From the NCBI GenBank assembly GCA_002711555.1, contig PARQ01000026.1, positions 101,433 to 116,499 on the forward strand: a stretch of 15,067 nucleotides of DNA, in the 5' to 3' direction. The stretch comes from Rhodospirillaceae bacterium (lineage in GTDB: Bacteria; Pseudomonadota; Alphaproteobacteria; UBA8366). The notes below the pieces were generated by a model that did not search any database, was not told where the DNA came from, and was given only the letters and a program-made list of their open reading frames with translations. Below are positions 6,700 to 14,505 of the stretch, one piece after another (position 1 is the stretch's first letter; every line of letters starts with the position of its first letter). Both the position numbers and the translations under genes were made by a program.

Positions 6700-8046
6700 T
6701 TAATCCGGCAAAGGTAGTTTGTGTTCCGTCAATATACGAGATTGGCGTTCTTGTAATTTTTCGATTTTGAAATCTTCGATCAAGCCATTGAACATTTTAT
6801 GCCAATTAATTTCGGCCTTGAGGTGAAGGAAAACAGAACCAAGACCAACTGCTGCGCGGTCCATAAAGACAAACTCACGCGGCGGCGTAACGCCACCTAC
6901 TCGGCGTAATTCTTTATAAACTTTGGCGGCAACTTGTGCTCCGTAAAGGCCATTTTCTGACTCCTGTATTCGAGTAACTTTATCTTTGAGAAGTGGTGAA
7001 TATATGAACTTGGCCCAAATGTTAAGAACATCCATTAGTTCTTTGTTTATATCTTTGAAGCCCCAACAAGCGTATGCCTCAGCGGCGAGCATTACATCGT
7101 CCGTCCTGAGTGCTTCATAAAGGTCGATGACCCCTTTTACAAAACGGGAGTGAAATACTCTAATGCAGCCAAAGTCCAGTAAATTAATAACTTGGTTTGG
7201 CGCAATAGTATAATTTCCAAGATGTGGATCACCATGGATCACACCAAAATGATAAAAAGGAACATACCATGCCCGAAACATATTCTTTGCCACTACATTT
7301 CTAATTTCAAGCGGTTCATCTTTTAAGCTAAGAAGCGGTTCACCATTAAGCCAAGTCATGGTAAGGAGGCGTTGGGTCGAGAGATTAACAACAGGCTTGG
7401 GAATACGGACATGTTTTTCATCTTTTAACATGTCAAAATATAGTTCCATTTGGCGCCTTTCTCGGTCGTAATCAAGTTCCTCACGTAAACGGGCGGCTAT
7501 CTCTTTATGTATTTGGCCTGTTGAGAGAGACCGTGTTCCGCGCTCATAAATAGAAAATACGAGTTTCAACTGTTTTAAGTCTGCCTCCACTGCTGAAAGC
7601 ATGTCGGGATATTGTAACTTGCACGCAAGATTTTGCCCGTCTAAGGATTTGGCTTTATGGACCTGACCCAGAGACGCTGCGTGTGCGGATTGTCTGTCAA
7701 AGGTTTCAAATTTCTGCTCCCAGTTTCTGCCAAGCTCAGTTACCATACGTCTCCTAACAAAAGGCCACCCCATTGGAGGAGCATTTGTTTGGAGACGACC
7801 AAGAGCCTCTACATAATTTGATGGCAAGGCATCTGGAACTGTTGCTAGTAATTGTGCCACTTTCATCAATGGGCCTTTGAGCCCACCCAAAGCGACTTCG
7901 AGTTCTTGCGCGTCTTTGATCTGATTAAGATCGCGTCCCAGTAAACGGGCTGTAGCCATTTTGCCGGCCAGTCCACCTATCGTGCCCCCTACCTTAGCAT
8001 AGCGACGTAGTCTTCCACCTAGATTATTTTTATCAGAGCCCGACAT
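6700..8046 (-). CDS. ABC1/UbiB/COQ8-family atypical kinase
   Basis: An atypical protein kinase-like ATPase of the ABC1 family, linked to ubiquinone synthesis in bacteria and mitochondria. Numbering from ATG 8046 (448 residues): KVAQ at 62-65, a variant of the family KxGQ motif; SAHAASLGQVH (120-130), the alanine-rich nucleotide loop; ACKLQYPD (141-148) with ATP-binding Lys143; REELDYDRE (188-196); HGDPHLGN (271-278), the catalytic loop; and LLDFG (289-293), the metal-binding motif. There are no C-terminal membrane helices such as those of E. coli UbiB, so it is closer in layout to COQ8/ADCK. The frame extends to a TTG at 8082 inside dadA. I preferred ATG 8046, four bases after the dadA stop, which suggests coupled translation even though no SD is clear. 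Last gene of the oligopeptidase-dadA-ABC1 cluster. Confidence 0.9.
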   Translation of the reverse strand: MSGSDKNNLGGRLRRYAKVGGTIGGLAGKMATARLLGRDLNQIKDAQELEVALGGLKGPLMKVAQLLATVPDALPSNYVEALGRLQTNAPPMGWPFVRRRMVTELGRNWEQKFETFDRQSAHAASLGQVHKAKSLDGQNLACKLQYPDMLSAVEADLKQLKLVFSIYERGTRSLSTGQIHKEIAARLREELDYDRERRQMELYFDMLKDEKHVRIPKPVVNLSTQRLLTMTWLNGEPLLSLKDEPLEIRNVVAKNMFRAWYVPFYHFGVIHGDPHLGNYTIAPNQVINLLDFGCIRVFHSRFVKGVIDLYEALRTDDVMLAAEAYACWGFKDINKELMDVLNIWAKFIYSPLLKDKVTRIQESENGLYGAQVAAKVYKELRRVGGVTPPREFVFMDRAAVGLGSVFLHLKAEINWHKMFNGLIEDFKIEKLQERQSRILTEHKLPLPD

Positions 8047-8050
8047 CACA

Positions 8051-9319
8051 TTATAATTTGTAAGGTTTAAGGTTAAGATCAATCTCGCGCCCTGAAATCA
8101 GGTCAGCATTTATGCGCCCTATGGTAGGACCCAGCGTCATTCCAACATGGCCCCCACCAAAACCAACAAAAATATTCTTATGTCCGAATATATTGCCGAT
8201 TCGTGGAACAGAGTCAGGCATTGATGGCCGACAACCCATCCAAATTTGCTGTTCATCTGGATGGAGGCCTTTCACCGCTCGTAATGCTCTAGGGACCATT
8301 CGACGAACTCGGGTGAAGTCTGGAGGAGCATCAGTACTAGCGAGTTCGACCCCTGACGTTAGTCTGAGACCTGTATTCATAGGAGACAGAAACATAGAAT
8401 CTTCAAAAACATTTACAGGATGGCTAAGTCCTGGTTCCGGTGTTGGCAACATAACGTGATATCCACGTTCCGCCTCAAGCGGCACTTTTATCCCTATGGT
8501 CTCAAGCAGTTTTTTTGACCATGCGCCTGCAGTTATTACCAGACGTTCCGCTGTGTATTCTCCATTGGAAGAGGTTACGGAAACACTCTTTGGATTACTT
8601 CGCGTGATTCCAAGAATCCGTTCTGATATTCGAACACCGCCGCGGGCTAAAAATGCTTCATGCAGCCCAATCATAAGTTTACCGGGATCTAGTATATGTC
8701 CGCTATCTGGAGTTAAAAAGGCATGTTGGAAAATAGGTTTCAGGCCGTGCTCTACTTGTCCAATTTCATTCGAATTCAAGATCTCTACTTCTCGTCCTAT
8801 ATCATTAAGTAGTTTTAAAATCCATTGCGCTTGTCGCCAGCCCCGTTCTGTCTCAAAAACTGTGAGCAATCCAGGCTGATGGGTTAGCCTACCCAGGCCT
8901 GTAATTGTCAATATCTGGTCGTAGTTTCTACTAGCATGAGCAAGAAGTCCTGCCTTGCGTCGCGCATTGTGTTGGACGCGACTTGGTTTAGCATTTAGGA
9001 CGAGCCGTGAAAGCCACGGCATTAATTTTGGCAAGTATCGCCACCGAATCATAAGCGGACCATGTGGATTCAGTAGCATAGACGGAACGTTCGCTATTGT
9101 GCGAGGGGTGGCGGTCGGAACACAGCTCGCGACGCTTATTACCCCTGCATTTCCTGATGAGGTTCCTTTGTCAGGCTGGCCAGTCTCGAAAAGCGTAACA
9201 TGGTGCCCATCATCTAATAAAAATATGGCGGTCGATATGCCAGCTATGCCGCCACCTACAACTATCACGTTACGTTTTTTTATCGGCTCTTCACCGCGGG
9301 TAGGTTCCGCTTTGACCAT
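8051..9319 (-). CDS. DadA-like FAD-dependent oxidoreductase (D-amino acid dehydrogenase family)
   Basis: A 422-residue flavoprotein of the DAO/DadA family (COG0665), which oxidises D-amino acids or other small secondary amines and usually passes electrons to the quinone pool. The N-terminal FAD fold is clear: VIVVGGGIAGISTA (18-31), then Glu45 in TLFETG for the adenosine ribose, and TSSGNAGVIS (53-62), typical of DadA. The C-terminal part has MGCRPSMPDSVPRIG followed by FVGFGGGHVGMTLGP, the second FAD-contacting region. The middle holds the substrate domain, so the substrate cannot be named. SD AGGAAA (9333-9328) is adjacent to the stop of the upstream oligopeptidase gene, only 14 bases away, so the two are co-transcribed. 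The pairing suggests peptide and amino-acid catabolism feeding respiration. Confidence 0.88.
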   Translation of the reverse strand: MVKAEPTRGEEPIKKRNVIVVGGGIAGISTAIFLLDDGHHVTLFETGQPDKGTSSGNAGVISVASCVPTATPRTIANVPSMLLNPHGPLMIRWRYLPKLMPWLSRLVLNAKPSRVQHNARRKAGLLAHASRNYDQILTITGLGRLTHQPGLLTVFETERGWRQAQWILKLLNDIGREVEILNSNEIGQVEHGLKPIFQHAFLTPDSGHILDPGKLMIGLHEAFLARGGVRISERILGITRSNPKSVSVTSSNGEYTAERLVITAGAWSKKLLETIGIKVPLEAERGYHVMLPTPEPGLSHPVNVFEDSMFLSPMNTGLRLTSGVELASTDAPPDFTRVRRMVPRALRAVKGLHPDEQQIWMGCRPSMPDSVPRIGNIFGHKNIFVGFGGGHVGMTLGPTIGRINADLISGREIDLNLKPYKL

Positions 9320-9333
9320 TAACTTTGTTTCCT

Positions 9334-11115
9334 TTACAAGTCGAGTGTCTCAAGTTCGTCAATAAATCTTTCTATAACGCCCAAGCCCTTAGTCCAGAAG
9401 TCAGGGTCGGCGGCATTCAAATTAAAAGGAGCAAGTAATTCTTTATGTCGTAATGTGCCCCCAGCACTGAGTAAATGCAGATATTTATCGACAAAGCTTG
9501 AATCAGCAGCTTCGTATACTGAGTAAAGCGAGTTCACCAAACAATCTCCAAATGCATAGGCGTAAACATAAAACGGGGAATGGACAAAATGCGGTATGTA
9601 CATCCAATAGTTTTTGTAACCAGGACTAAATTTTAGCGCAGGCCCTAAACTCTCTTCTTGACCATTCAGCCATATATCACCGATCCGATCCGGCGTGATT
9701 TCTCCATTTTTCCGTTCGGCGTGGACCTTCTTCTCAAATTCACAAAACGCTGTTTGCCTTACGACAGTATTTAACATGTCTTCGACCTTGCCGGCTATCA
9801 TAACGCAGCGCTCGGCCGGATGGTGTGTGGTCTTCAACATAGATTTAAAGGTAAGCATTTCCCCGAACACAGAGGCGGTTTCAGCCAATGTCAACGGCGT
9901 ATCTGCCATGAGGTGGCCTTGTTCTGCAGCTAAAACCTGGTGGACGCCATGCCCAAGCTCATGGGCTAGTGTCATAACATCACGTACCTTACCTTGATAG
10001 TTCAGAAGCAGATAGGGATGGGCTGAGGGAACGGTTGGGTGCGCAAAAGCGCCAGAGGCTTTGCCGGGCCGCACGGGTGCGTCGATCCAAGCGTTATCAA
10101 AAAAGCGTTGCCCTACCTTGGCGAGGTGTGGAGAAAATTCGCCATAAGCCTTGATTATAGTTTGTTTTGCATCATCCCACGCAATAATGCGGTTATCTGA
10201 ATGAGGTAGCGGGGCGTTGCGATCCCAATAATCAAGTTGGTCTGAACCGAACCATTTTGCTTTAAGTTTGTAGTAGCGGTGAGATAACCTGGGATAGGCT
10301 GATCTTACCGCCTCTATGAGCGCATCGACGACCTCATCTTCAACAAAATTTGAAAGATTGCGCGCGCTAATAGGTCGAGCAAATCCACGCCAACGATTTT
10401 CGATTTCCTTGTCTTTTGCAAGTGTATTGGTAATTAGTGCGAATGTTTTTGCATTTTTTCCAAGAACGCGTCCAAAGCATTCGGCAGCTTCCTTGCGAAC
10501 CTCAGTCTCTGGATCAGAAAATAAGTTCAAAATTTCAGTTTCTGTCATCTTGCGACCGCGGAAAGGAAAGCGCATTTCTGCTATCGTTTGATCAAACAGG
10601 CGTATCCAGGCAGTGCGCCCAGACATTGATTTTTCATGCAATAATTCTTCGAGCTTATCATCAAGTTGGTATGGTCTCATGGCTCTCACGTCACGAAGCC
10701 ATGGATGGTAATGCACAAGTTCTTCCGTTTTCAGCAGCTCATCGAGAACTGTATCATCGATCTGATTGATCTCCAGTGTAAAAAACAGCAATGAAGAACT
10801 TATTTCATTCACTTTTTCCTGTGATGTTTGATAAAAGCGGCCAATATCTGGATCGCTAACATTTCCGGCATGCACCAATCCGGCAAAGCTGAGGATAGCA
10901 CTCAGTTTTTCGTCTATTCGTTCGAACTCTTCAATCGCTAATGCCAATTCGGTGCCGGAAAGCATACCAACTTTGTGTTTATAGGTTTGTTCAAATGCCT
11001 TCCCTGCCTGGAAGGAAGTTTCAATATCGCACGCAAGTTCTTCAGAATCTCTGCCTGAATAGAGGTCGCTTAGATCCCATTCTGGTAAAACTCCGAGACT
11101 ATCTTTCATGGACAT
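9334..11115 (-). CDS. M3-family oligoendopeptidase (PepF type)
   Basis: A cytoplasmic zinc peptidase that cuts short peptides. The zinc site AHELGHGVHQ (HELGH at about residues 386-390 counting from the upstream GTG) and the third ligand Glu in LAETASVFGEM (about 413) are intact. The C-terminal substrate-binding region contains GYKNYWMYIPHFVHSPFYVYAYAFG, split here as GYKNYWMYIPHF and VHSPFYVYAYAFG. The N-terminal half is all-helical as in PepF. At about 593 residues it has the usual length. Three close starts are possible: GTG 11118, ATG 11115 and ATG 11109. I chose 11115 because GGGAG lies seven bases before it. First gene of the leftward cluster with dadA and the ABC1 kinase gene. Confidence 0.93.
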   Translation of the reverse strand: MSMKDSLGVLPEWDLSDLYSGRDSEELACDIETSFQAGKAFEQTYKHKVGMLSGTELALAIEEFERIDEKLSAILSFAGLVHAGNVSDPDIGRFYQTSQEKVNEISSSLLFFTLEINQIDDTVLDELLKTEELVHYHPWLRDVRAMRPYQLDDKLEELLHEKSMSGRTAWIRLFDQTIAEMRFPFRGRKMTETEILNLFSDPETEVRKEAAECFGRVLGKNAKTFALITNTLAKDKEIENRWRGFARPISARNLSNFVEDEVVDALIEAVRSAYPRLSHRYYKLKAKWFGSDQLDYWDRNAPLPHSDNRIIAWDDAKQTIIKAYGEFSPHLAKVGQRFFDNAWIDAPVRPGKASGAFAHPTVPSAHPYLLLNYQGKVRDVMTLAHELGHGVHQVLAAEQGHLMADTPLTLAETASVFGEMLTFKSMLKTTHHPAERCVMIAGKVEDMLNTVVRQTAFCEFEKKVHAERKNGEITPDRIGDIWLNGQEESLGPALKFSPGYKNYWMYIPHFVHSPFYVYAYAFGDCLVNSLYSVYEAADSSFVDKYLHLLSAGGTLRHKELLAPFNLNAADPDFWTKGLGVIERFIDELETLDL

Positions 11116-11141
11116 CACTTTACTCCCAAGCTTCTAAAGGC

Positions 11142-11170
11142 GATATATTGTGTTAAGACCCATAAGACAA
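11142..11170 (-). promoter_or_regulatory. Probable promoter of the oligopeptidase-dadA-ABC1 cluster
   Basis: On the - strand TTGTCT (11170-11165) and TATATC (11147-11142) are separated by 17 bases, each 4 of 6 to the sigma-70 consensus. Transcription would start near 11135, about 20 bases before the start codon. The gap to the divergent acyl-CoA synthetase is only about 70 bases, so the two promoters must overlap or interfere. Confidence 0.4.
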
Positions 11171-11186
11171 GAAGTATAGGAAAGAT

Positions 11187-13004
11187 GTGGGAAGAAAATT
11201 GAGCCAGAAAATCGAATCAGCTGAAGCAAAAAACCTTCCGGGTCTATTTTTCAAGCAGGCTGAAAAATTTCGTGATGCACCATTTTTGTCATTCAAGGAA
11301 GAGGGACGTTGGATTTCACGAAGTTGGTCCAAGATTGCCGATGAGGTTTTGGCATTAGCTCGTGGATTGAAAGAAAGAGGAATTGAAAGCGGCGATAGGG
11401 TGGTGATTGTTTCCGAGAATCGTCCTGAGTGGCTCATCGCTGACCTGGCAATTATGACATTAGGAGCCATAACAACGCCGGCATATACCACAAATACCTC
11501 TGACGATCATCTATATCTGCTTCGCGATAGTGGAGCAAAGACTGTTATAGTTTCGACAGAAACTCTGCTTGAAAAGCTTTTGCCTGCGGCGCGGAAAGTC
11601 CCAGCACTTGAAATGGTTGTGGTCATGGATCACTCAGTGACATCGGACTTTGGCGATTTTAATATATGCCGCTGGATTGATTTGTTGAGTGAAGGTCCGT
11701 TGCTCGAGCGAGATAGACTGATTGACGGTATTAATCGGACTGACTCTGCTTGCATAATCTATACCTCGGGGACTTCAGGAAACCCAAAAGGGGTGCTGCT
11801 TAGTCATGGTGCTATTCTTTGCAATTGTAAAGGCGCTCACATGTTTTTACGCGATGTGCCTGGCTTTAAGCAGGGTTGTGAGACCTTTTTATCATTTCTT
11901 CCTTTATCGCATTCTTACGAACATACGTGCGGTCAATTCTTGCCAATATCAATCGGGGCACAAATTTTTTATGCAGAAGGACCTGATAAGCTTGTAGCTA
12001 ATATGGCTGAAGTGCAGCCTACCATTATTGCCGCTGTGCCGCGGCTTTATGAGGCGATACGTGCGCGTATTCGTCGGGGTATTGAAGGTGTTGGCGGATT
12101 GCAACAAAAGCTCTTCGAAACGACTATTGCCTTGGGACGGAAAAAGTATGAGTCGATAACTAAATTAACAATTAAAGAAAGGCTCCAAGATACAGCCTTG
12201 GAATACTTGGTGCGTCGAAAAATTAGAGCCCGATTCGGGGGTAAGCTGAAGACTTTTGTCTCTGGCGGTGCTGCATTAAACTACGACGTTGGAGTGGAGT
12301 TCTTAGCTTTAGGTTTAAATATTCTTCAAGGGTATGGGCAGACGGAGTCGGCTCCCGTCGTCAGCTGCAATGCGTATGCAAAGAATAAACTTCGTACTGT
12401 GGGCCCACCTTTGAGTGGTGTGGAAGTAAAAATTGCCAACGATGGCGAAATTCTCGTTCGGGGTGAGCTGTTGATGGATGGTTACTGGAATAGACCAGAC
12501 GAAACAAGTGAAACGATTCGCAATGGTTGGCTTTACACCGGGGATATTGGAGTGCTGGATGAAGACGGATATATTGAAATCACGGATCGAAAAAAGGACA
12601 TAATAGTAAATTCAGGCGGGGATAATATATCACCCGCGCGAGTTGAATCTATGCTTACCGAGACGATGGAGATTGAACAAGCATTTGTGTTTGGAGATAA
12701 ACAACCACATTTGGTGGCGTTGATTGTTCCGTCAGTGGATTATGCTTCAGCGTGGGCCTCCAACAATAAAGCCAATCACGATTTAGAACTGTTTATAAAA
12801 GACATTGAGTTCATCAAAGGTATTGAGCAGTCGGTTGATCGAGTAAATAAAAAGTTATCGATAATCGAGAGAGTAAGGCGCTTCATTCTTATCCCCCAGG
12901 CATTTAGTGTAGAAAATGGGATGATGACACCAACTTTAAAACTGCGCCGACATAATATCCTTTCCCAATATGGGGACGATTTAAATGCGCTTTATCGCCG
13001 ATAA
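11187..13004 (+). CDS. Long-chain acyl-CoA synthetase (AMP-forming)
   Basis: Activates fatty acids to acyl-CoA by way of an acyl-adenylate, for beta-oxidation or lipid synthesis; probably membrane-associated. The 605 residues show the ANL superfamily motifs in order: IYTSGTSGNPKGVLLSH (191-207, phosphate loop), FLPLSHSYEH (237-246), VSGGAALN (358-365), QGYGQTESAP (381-390), LYTGDIG (449-455), ITDRKKDIIV (465-474), and TPTLK with the probable catalytic Lys585. The hinge-following motif reads SGGDNISP instead of the more common GKNI/GENIAP, a mild variant. The start is GTG 11187 with AGGA (11178-11181) five bases before it; a TTG at 11199 is a weaker alternative. It is closest to the FadD15-like/long-chain group, but chain length cannot be deduced. 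It stands alone, divergent from the oligopeptidase cluster. Confidence 0.93.
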   Translation: MGRKLSQKIESAEAKNLPGLFFKQAEKFRDAPFLSFKEEGRWISRSWSKIADEVLALARGLKERGIESGDRVVIVSENRPEWLIADLAIMTLGAITTPAYTTNTSDDHLYLLRDSGAKTVIVSTETLLEKLLPAARKVPALEMVVVMDHSVTSDFGDFNICRWIDLLSEGPLLERDRLIDGINRTDSACIIYTSGTSGNPKGVLLSHGAILCNCKGAHMFLRDVPGFKQGCETFLSFLPLSHSYEHTCGQFLPISIGAQIFYAEGPDKLVANMAEVQPTIIAAVPRLYEAIRARIRRGIEGVGGLQQKLFETTIALGRKKYESITKLTIKERLQDTALEYLVRRKIRARFGGKLKTFVSGGAALNYDVGVEFLALGLNILQGYGQTESAPVVSCNAYAKNKLRTVGPPLSGVEVKIANDGEILVRGELLMDGYWNRPDETSETIRNGWLYTGDIGVLDEDGYIEITDRKKDIIVNSGGDNISPARVESMLTETMEIEQAFVFGDKQPHLVALIVPSVDYASAWASNNKANHDLELFIKDIEFIKGIEQSVDRVNKKLSIIERVRRFILIPQAFSVENGMMTPTLKLRRHNILSQYGDDLNALYRR

Positions 13005-13133
13005 ATGAGGTCTATTTTGATGCACTAAATATGAAAAATAAATATTCCATTGGCCTTTAACGTCTGATTAGCAGAAGACGATTTGTAACATAAAACGGAC
13101 CAAGCCTGACTATCGACGCATTTTGGTAAGTAG

Positions 13134-14114
13134 TTAAATACCGTGATATTCACGAAACCAAGCAACAAACTTCGGCAAACCAACTTCGATGGGCGTTTTA
13201 GGTGTGTAATTGAAGTCGCGTTGCATAGGTCTTATGTCCGCAAAAGTTGCCTTCACATCACCAGGTTGCATGGGAAGAAAGTTTATTTCGGCTTTGCAGC
13301 CCGTTGAATGCTCTAGTATTTCGATAAAACGCATTAACGGCTCGGGTGAATTATTGCCAATATTATAAACTGCATGGGGAGCCTTGCCCGCTTTTTGCTT
13401 TGGAGGTTTTCCGAGACAAGATAGGATGCCAGCAACAATATCATCAATGTATGTAAAGTCGCGTTCCATATCGCCATTATTAAAGACTTTAATTGGTTCT
13501 CCCTCAAACATTGCCTTGGTGAACAAGTACGCTGCCATATCTGGTCTGCCCCATGGCCCATAAACAGTAAAAAAGCGTAAACCTGTGCTTGGGATTTTAA
13601 AAAGATGGCTGTAGCAATGTCCCATTAATTCATCGGCGCGTTTTGTAGCAGCATAAAGCGAAATCGGGGTATCTGTTCTATCCTCAACAGCAAATGGAAC
13701 TTTTGTATTGCCTCCATAAACTGAAGATGAACTGGCATAGACAAGGTGCTTGATATTTTTGAGTGAGCGACAAAATTCTAGAATAACCAATTGACCCATT
13801 ACATTAGCTTCTATGTAAGCTGACGGATTCTCAAGCGAATAACGCACTCCAGCCTGAGCTGCTAAATGTATAACGCTGCTAATTTGTGGATGTTTCTCTG
13901 ACAAATTCTCCATAAAGTTACTGTCCGCAACATTACCGCAGGCAAATTGGAAATTTTTATTTTCAGAAATACGTTTTAAACGGGCTTCCTTAAGTGAAAC
14001 ATCGTAATAGTTATTGAGGTTGTCGATGCCAACCACGTTGTCACCGCGTGCGAGCAGGGCCAGTGCAACGTAATGGCCTATAAATCCGGCTACGCCGGTA
14101 ACAAGTATTTTCAT
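13134..14114 (-). CDS. NAD-dependent epimerase, UDP-glucuronate 4-epimerase type
   Basis: A 326-residue extended short-chain dehydrogenase acting on nucleotide sugars. TGVAGFIG (6-13) is the NAD-binding glycine motif, Asp31 ends the second strand, and DNLNNYYDVSLKEARLKR (31-48) is the signature of bacterial UDP-glucuronate 4-epimerases (LpsL/CapI-like). Catalytic residues are Ser129-131 in YASSSSVYGG and Tyr154/Lys158 in YAATK. RFFTVYGPWGRPDMA and ERDFTYIDDIV also match that group. Its product, UDP-galacturonate, would go into capsule or lipopolysaccharide. The ATG at 14114 has only a weak SD (GGA about 12 bases before it). No other polysaccharide genes are in the window, but the neighbouring divergent gene encodes a secreted protein, so an envelope theme is possible. 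Convergent with the acyl-CoA synthetase, with no clear terminator between. Confidence 0.88.
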   Translation of the reverse strand: MKILVTGVAGFIGHYVALALLARGDNVVGIDNLNNYYDVSLKEARLKRISENKNFQFACGNVADSNFMENLSEKHPQISSVIHLAAQAGVRYSLENPSAYIEANVMGQLVILEFCRSLKNIKHLVYASSSSVYGGNTKVPFAVEDRTDTPISLYAATKRADELMGHCYSHLFKIPSTGLRFFTVYGPWGRPDMAAYLFTKAMFEGEPIKVFNNGDMERDFTYIDDIVAGILSCLGKPPKQKAGKAPHAVYNIGNNSPEPLMRFIEILEHSTGCKAEINFLPMQPGDVKATFADIRPMQRDFNYTPKTPIEVGLPKFVAWFREYHGI

Positions 14115-14505
14115 AAGAAATTAAGTCCAGATAAATTGGCCAGTTTCAACATACAATGGATTGTCTTGGAAATCATCCCTTTGCCATGCACTTTCTATCG
14201 TTTCTATGGTTTCTGACAATCGAACGGTTTTAAATGCAGGTCAATGTTATGCTCATTAAGAGACATTGAAAAAAGGGCGGGGCATTTTTATGTCCATAAA
14301 AAATATATTGTAGGTTGATTCAGGTGTGTTGATTTAGAGACCCTTGTTACTTTGTAAGGCCGGCGTGCTGCGTTTGTAGAAAATTATTGTTATTTGGCCT
14401 ACAAAACTAGACACTATTCAAAACTATTTAAAAATGACTGGTTGCTGATTGGGCTGAGAATTCAAAAAATTTGTAATTCTTCCAAATATTGAAAGGTTAC
14501 TCAGG
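14115..14505. other. Intergenic region between epimerase and secreted-protein gene
   Basis: About 390 AT-rich bases without a believable gene. It should hold divergent promoters, but no sigma-70 pair stands out. It contains a short 9-base direct repeat (TTTCTATCG, TTTCTATGG, TTTCTGACA; 14192-14218) and an imperfect inverted repeat (GACAT 14262-14266 with ATGTC 14290-14294, and inner A-run/T-run) around a G-rich centre. Neither has a known role. Confidence 0.4.

Noticed and set aside
8047..8082. TTG 8082 as start of the ABC1 kinase
   Set aside because: It would overlap dadA by 32 bases with no SD; ATG 8046 lies four bases after the dadA stop.
13061..13080. Hairpin CGTCT / AGACG between the acyl-CoA synthetase and epimerase genes as terminator
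   Set aside because: Only five pairs with a ten-base loop and no T-run on either strand; too weak to call.
14159..14221. Inverted repeat GATTGTC / GACAATC
   Set aside because: Seven-base arms 49 bases apart are easily expected by chance in a region of this length and composition.
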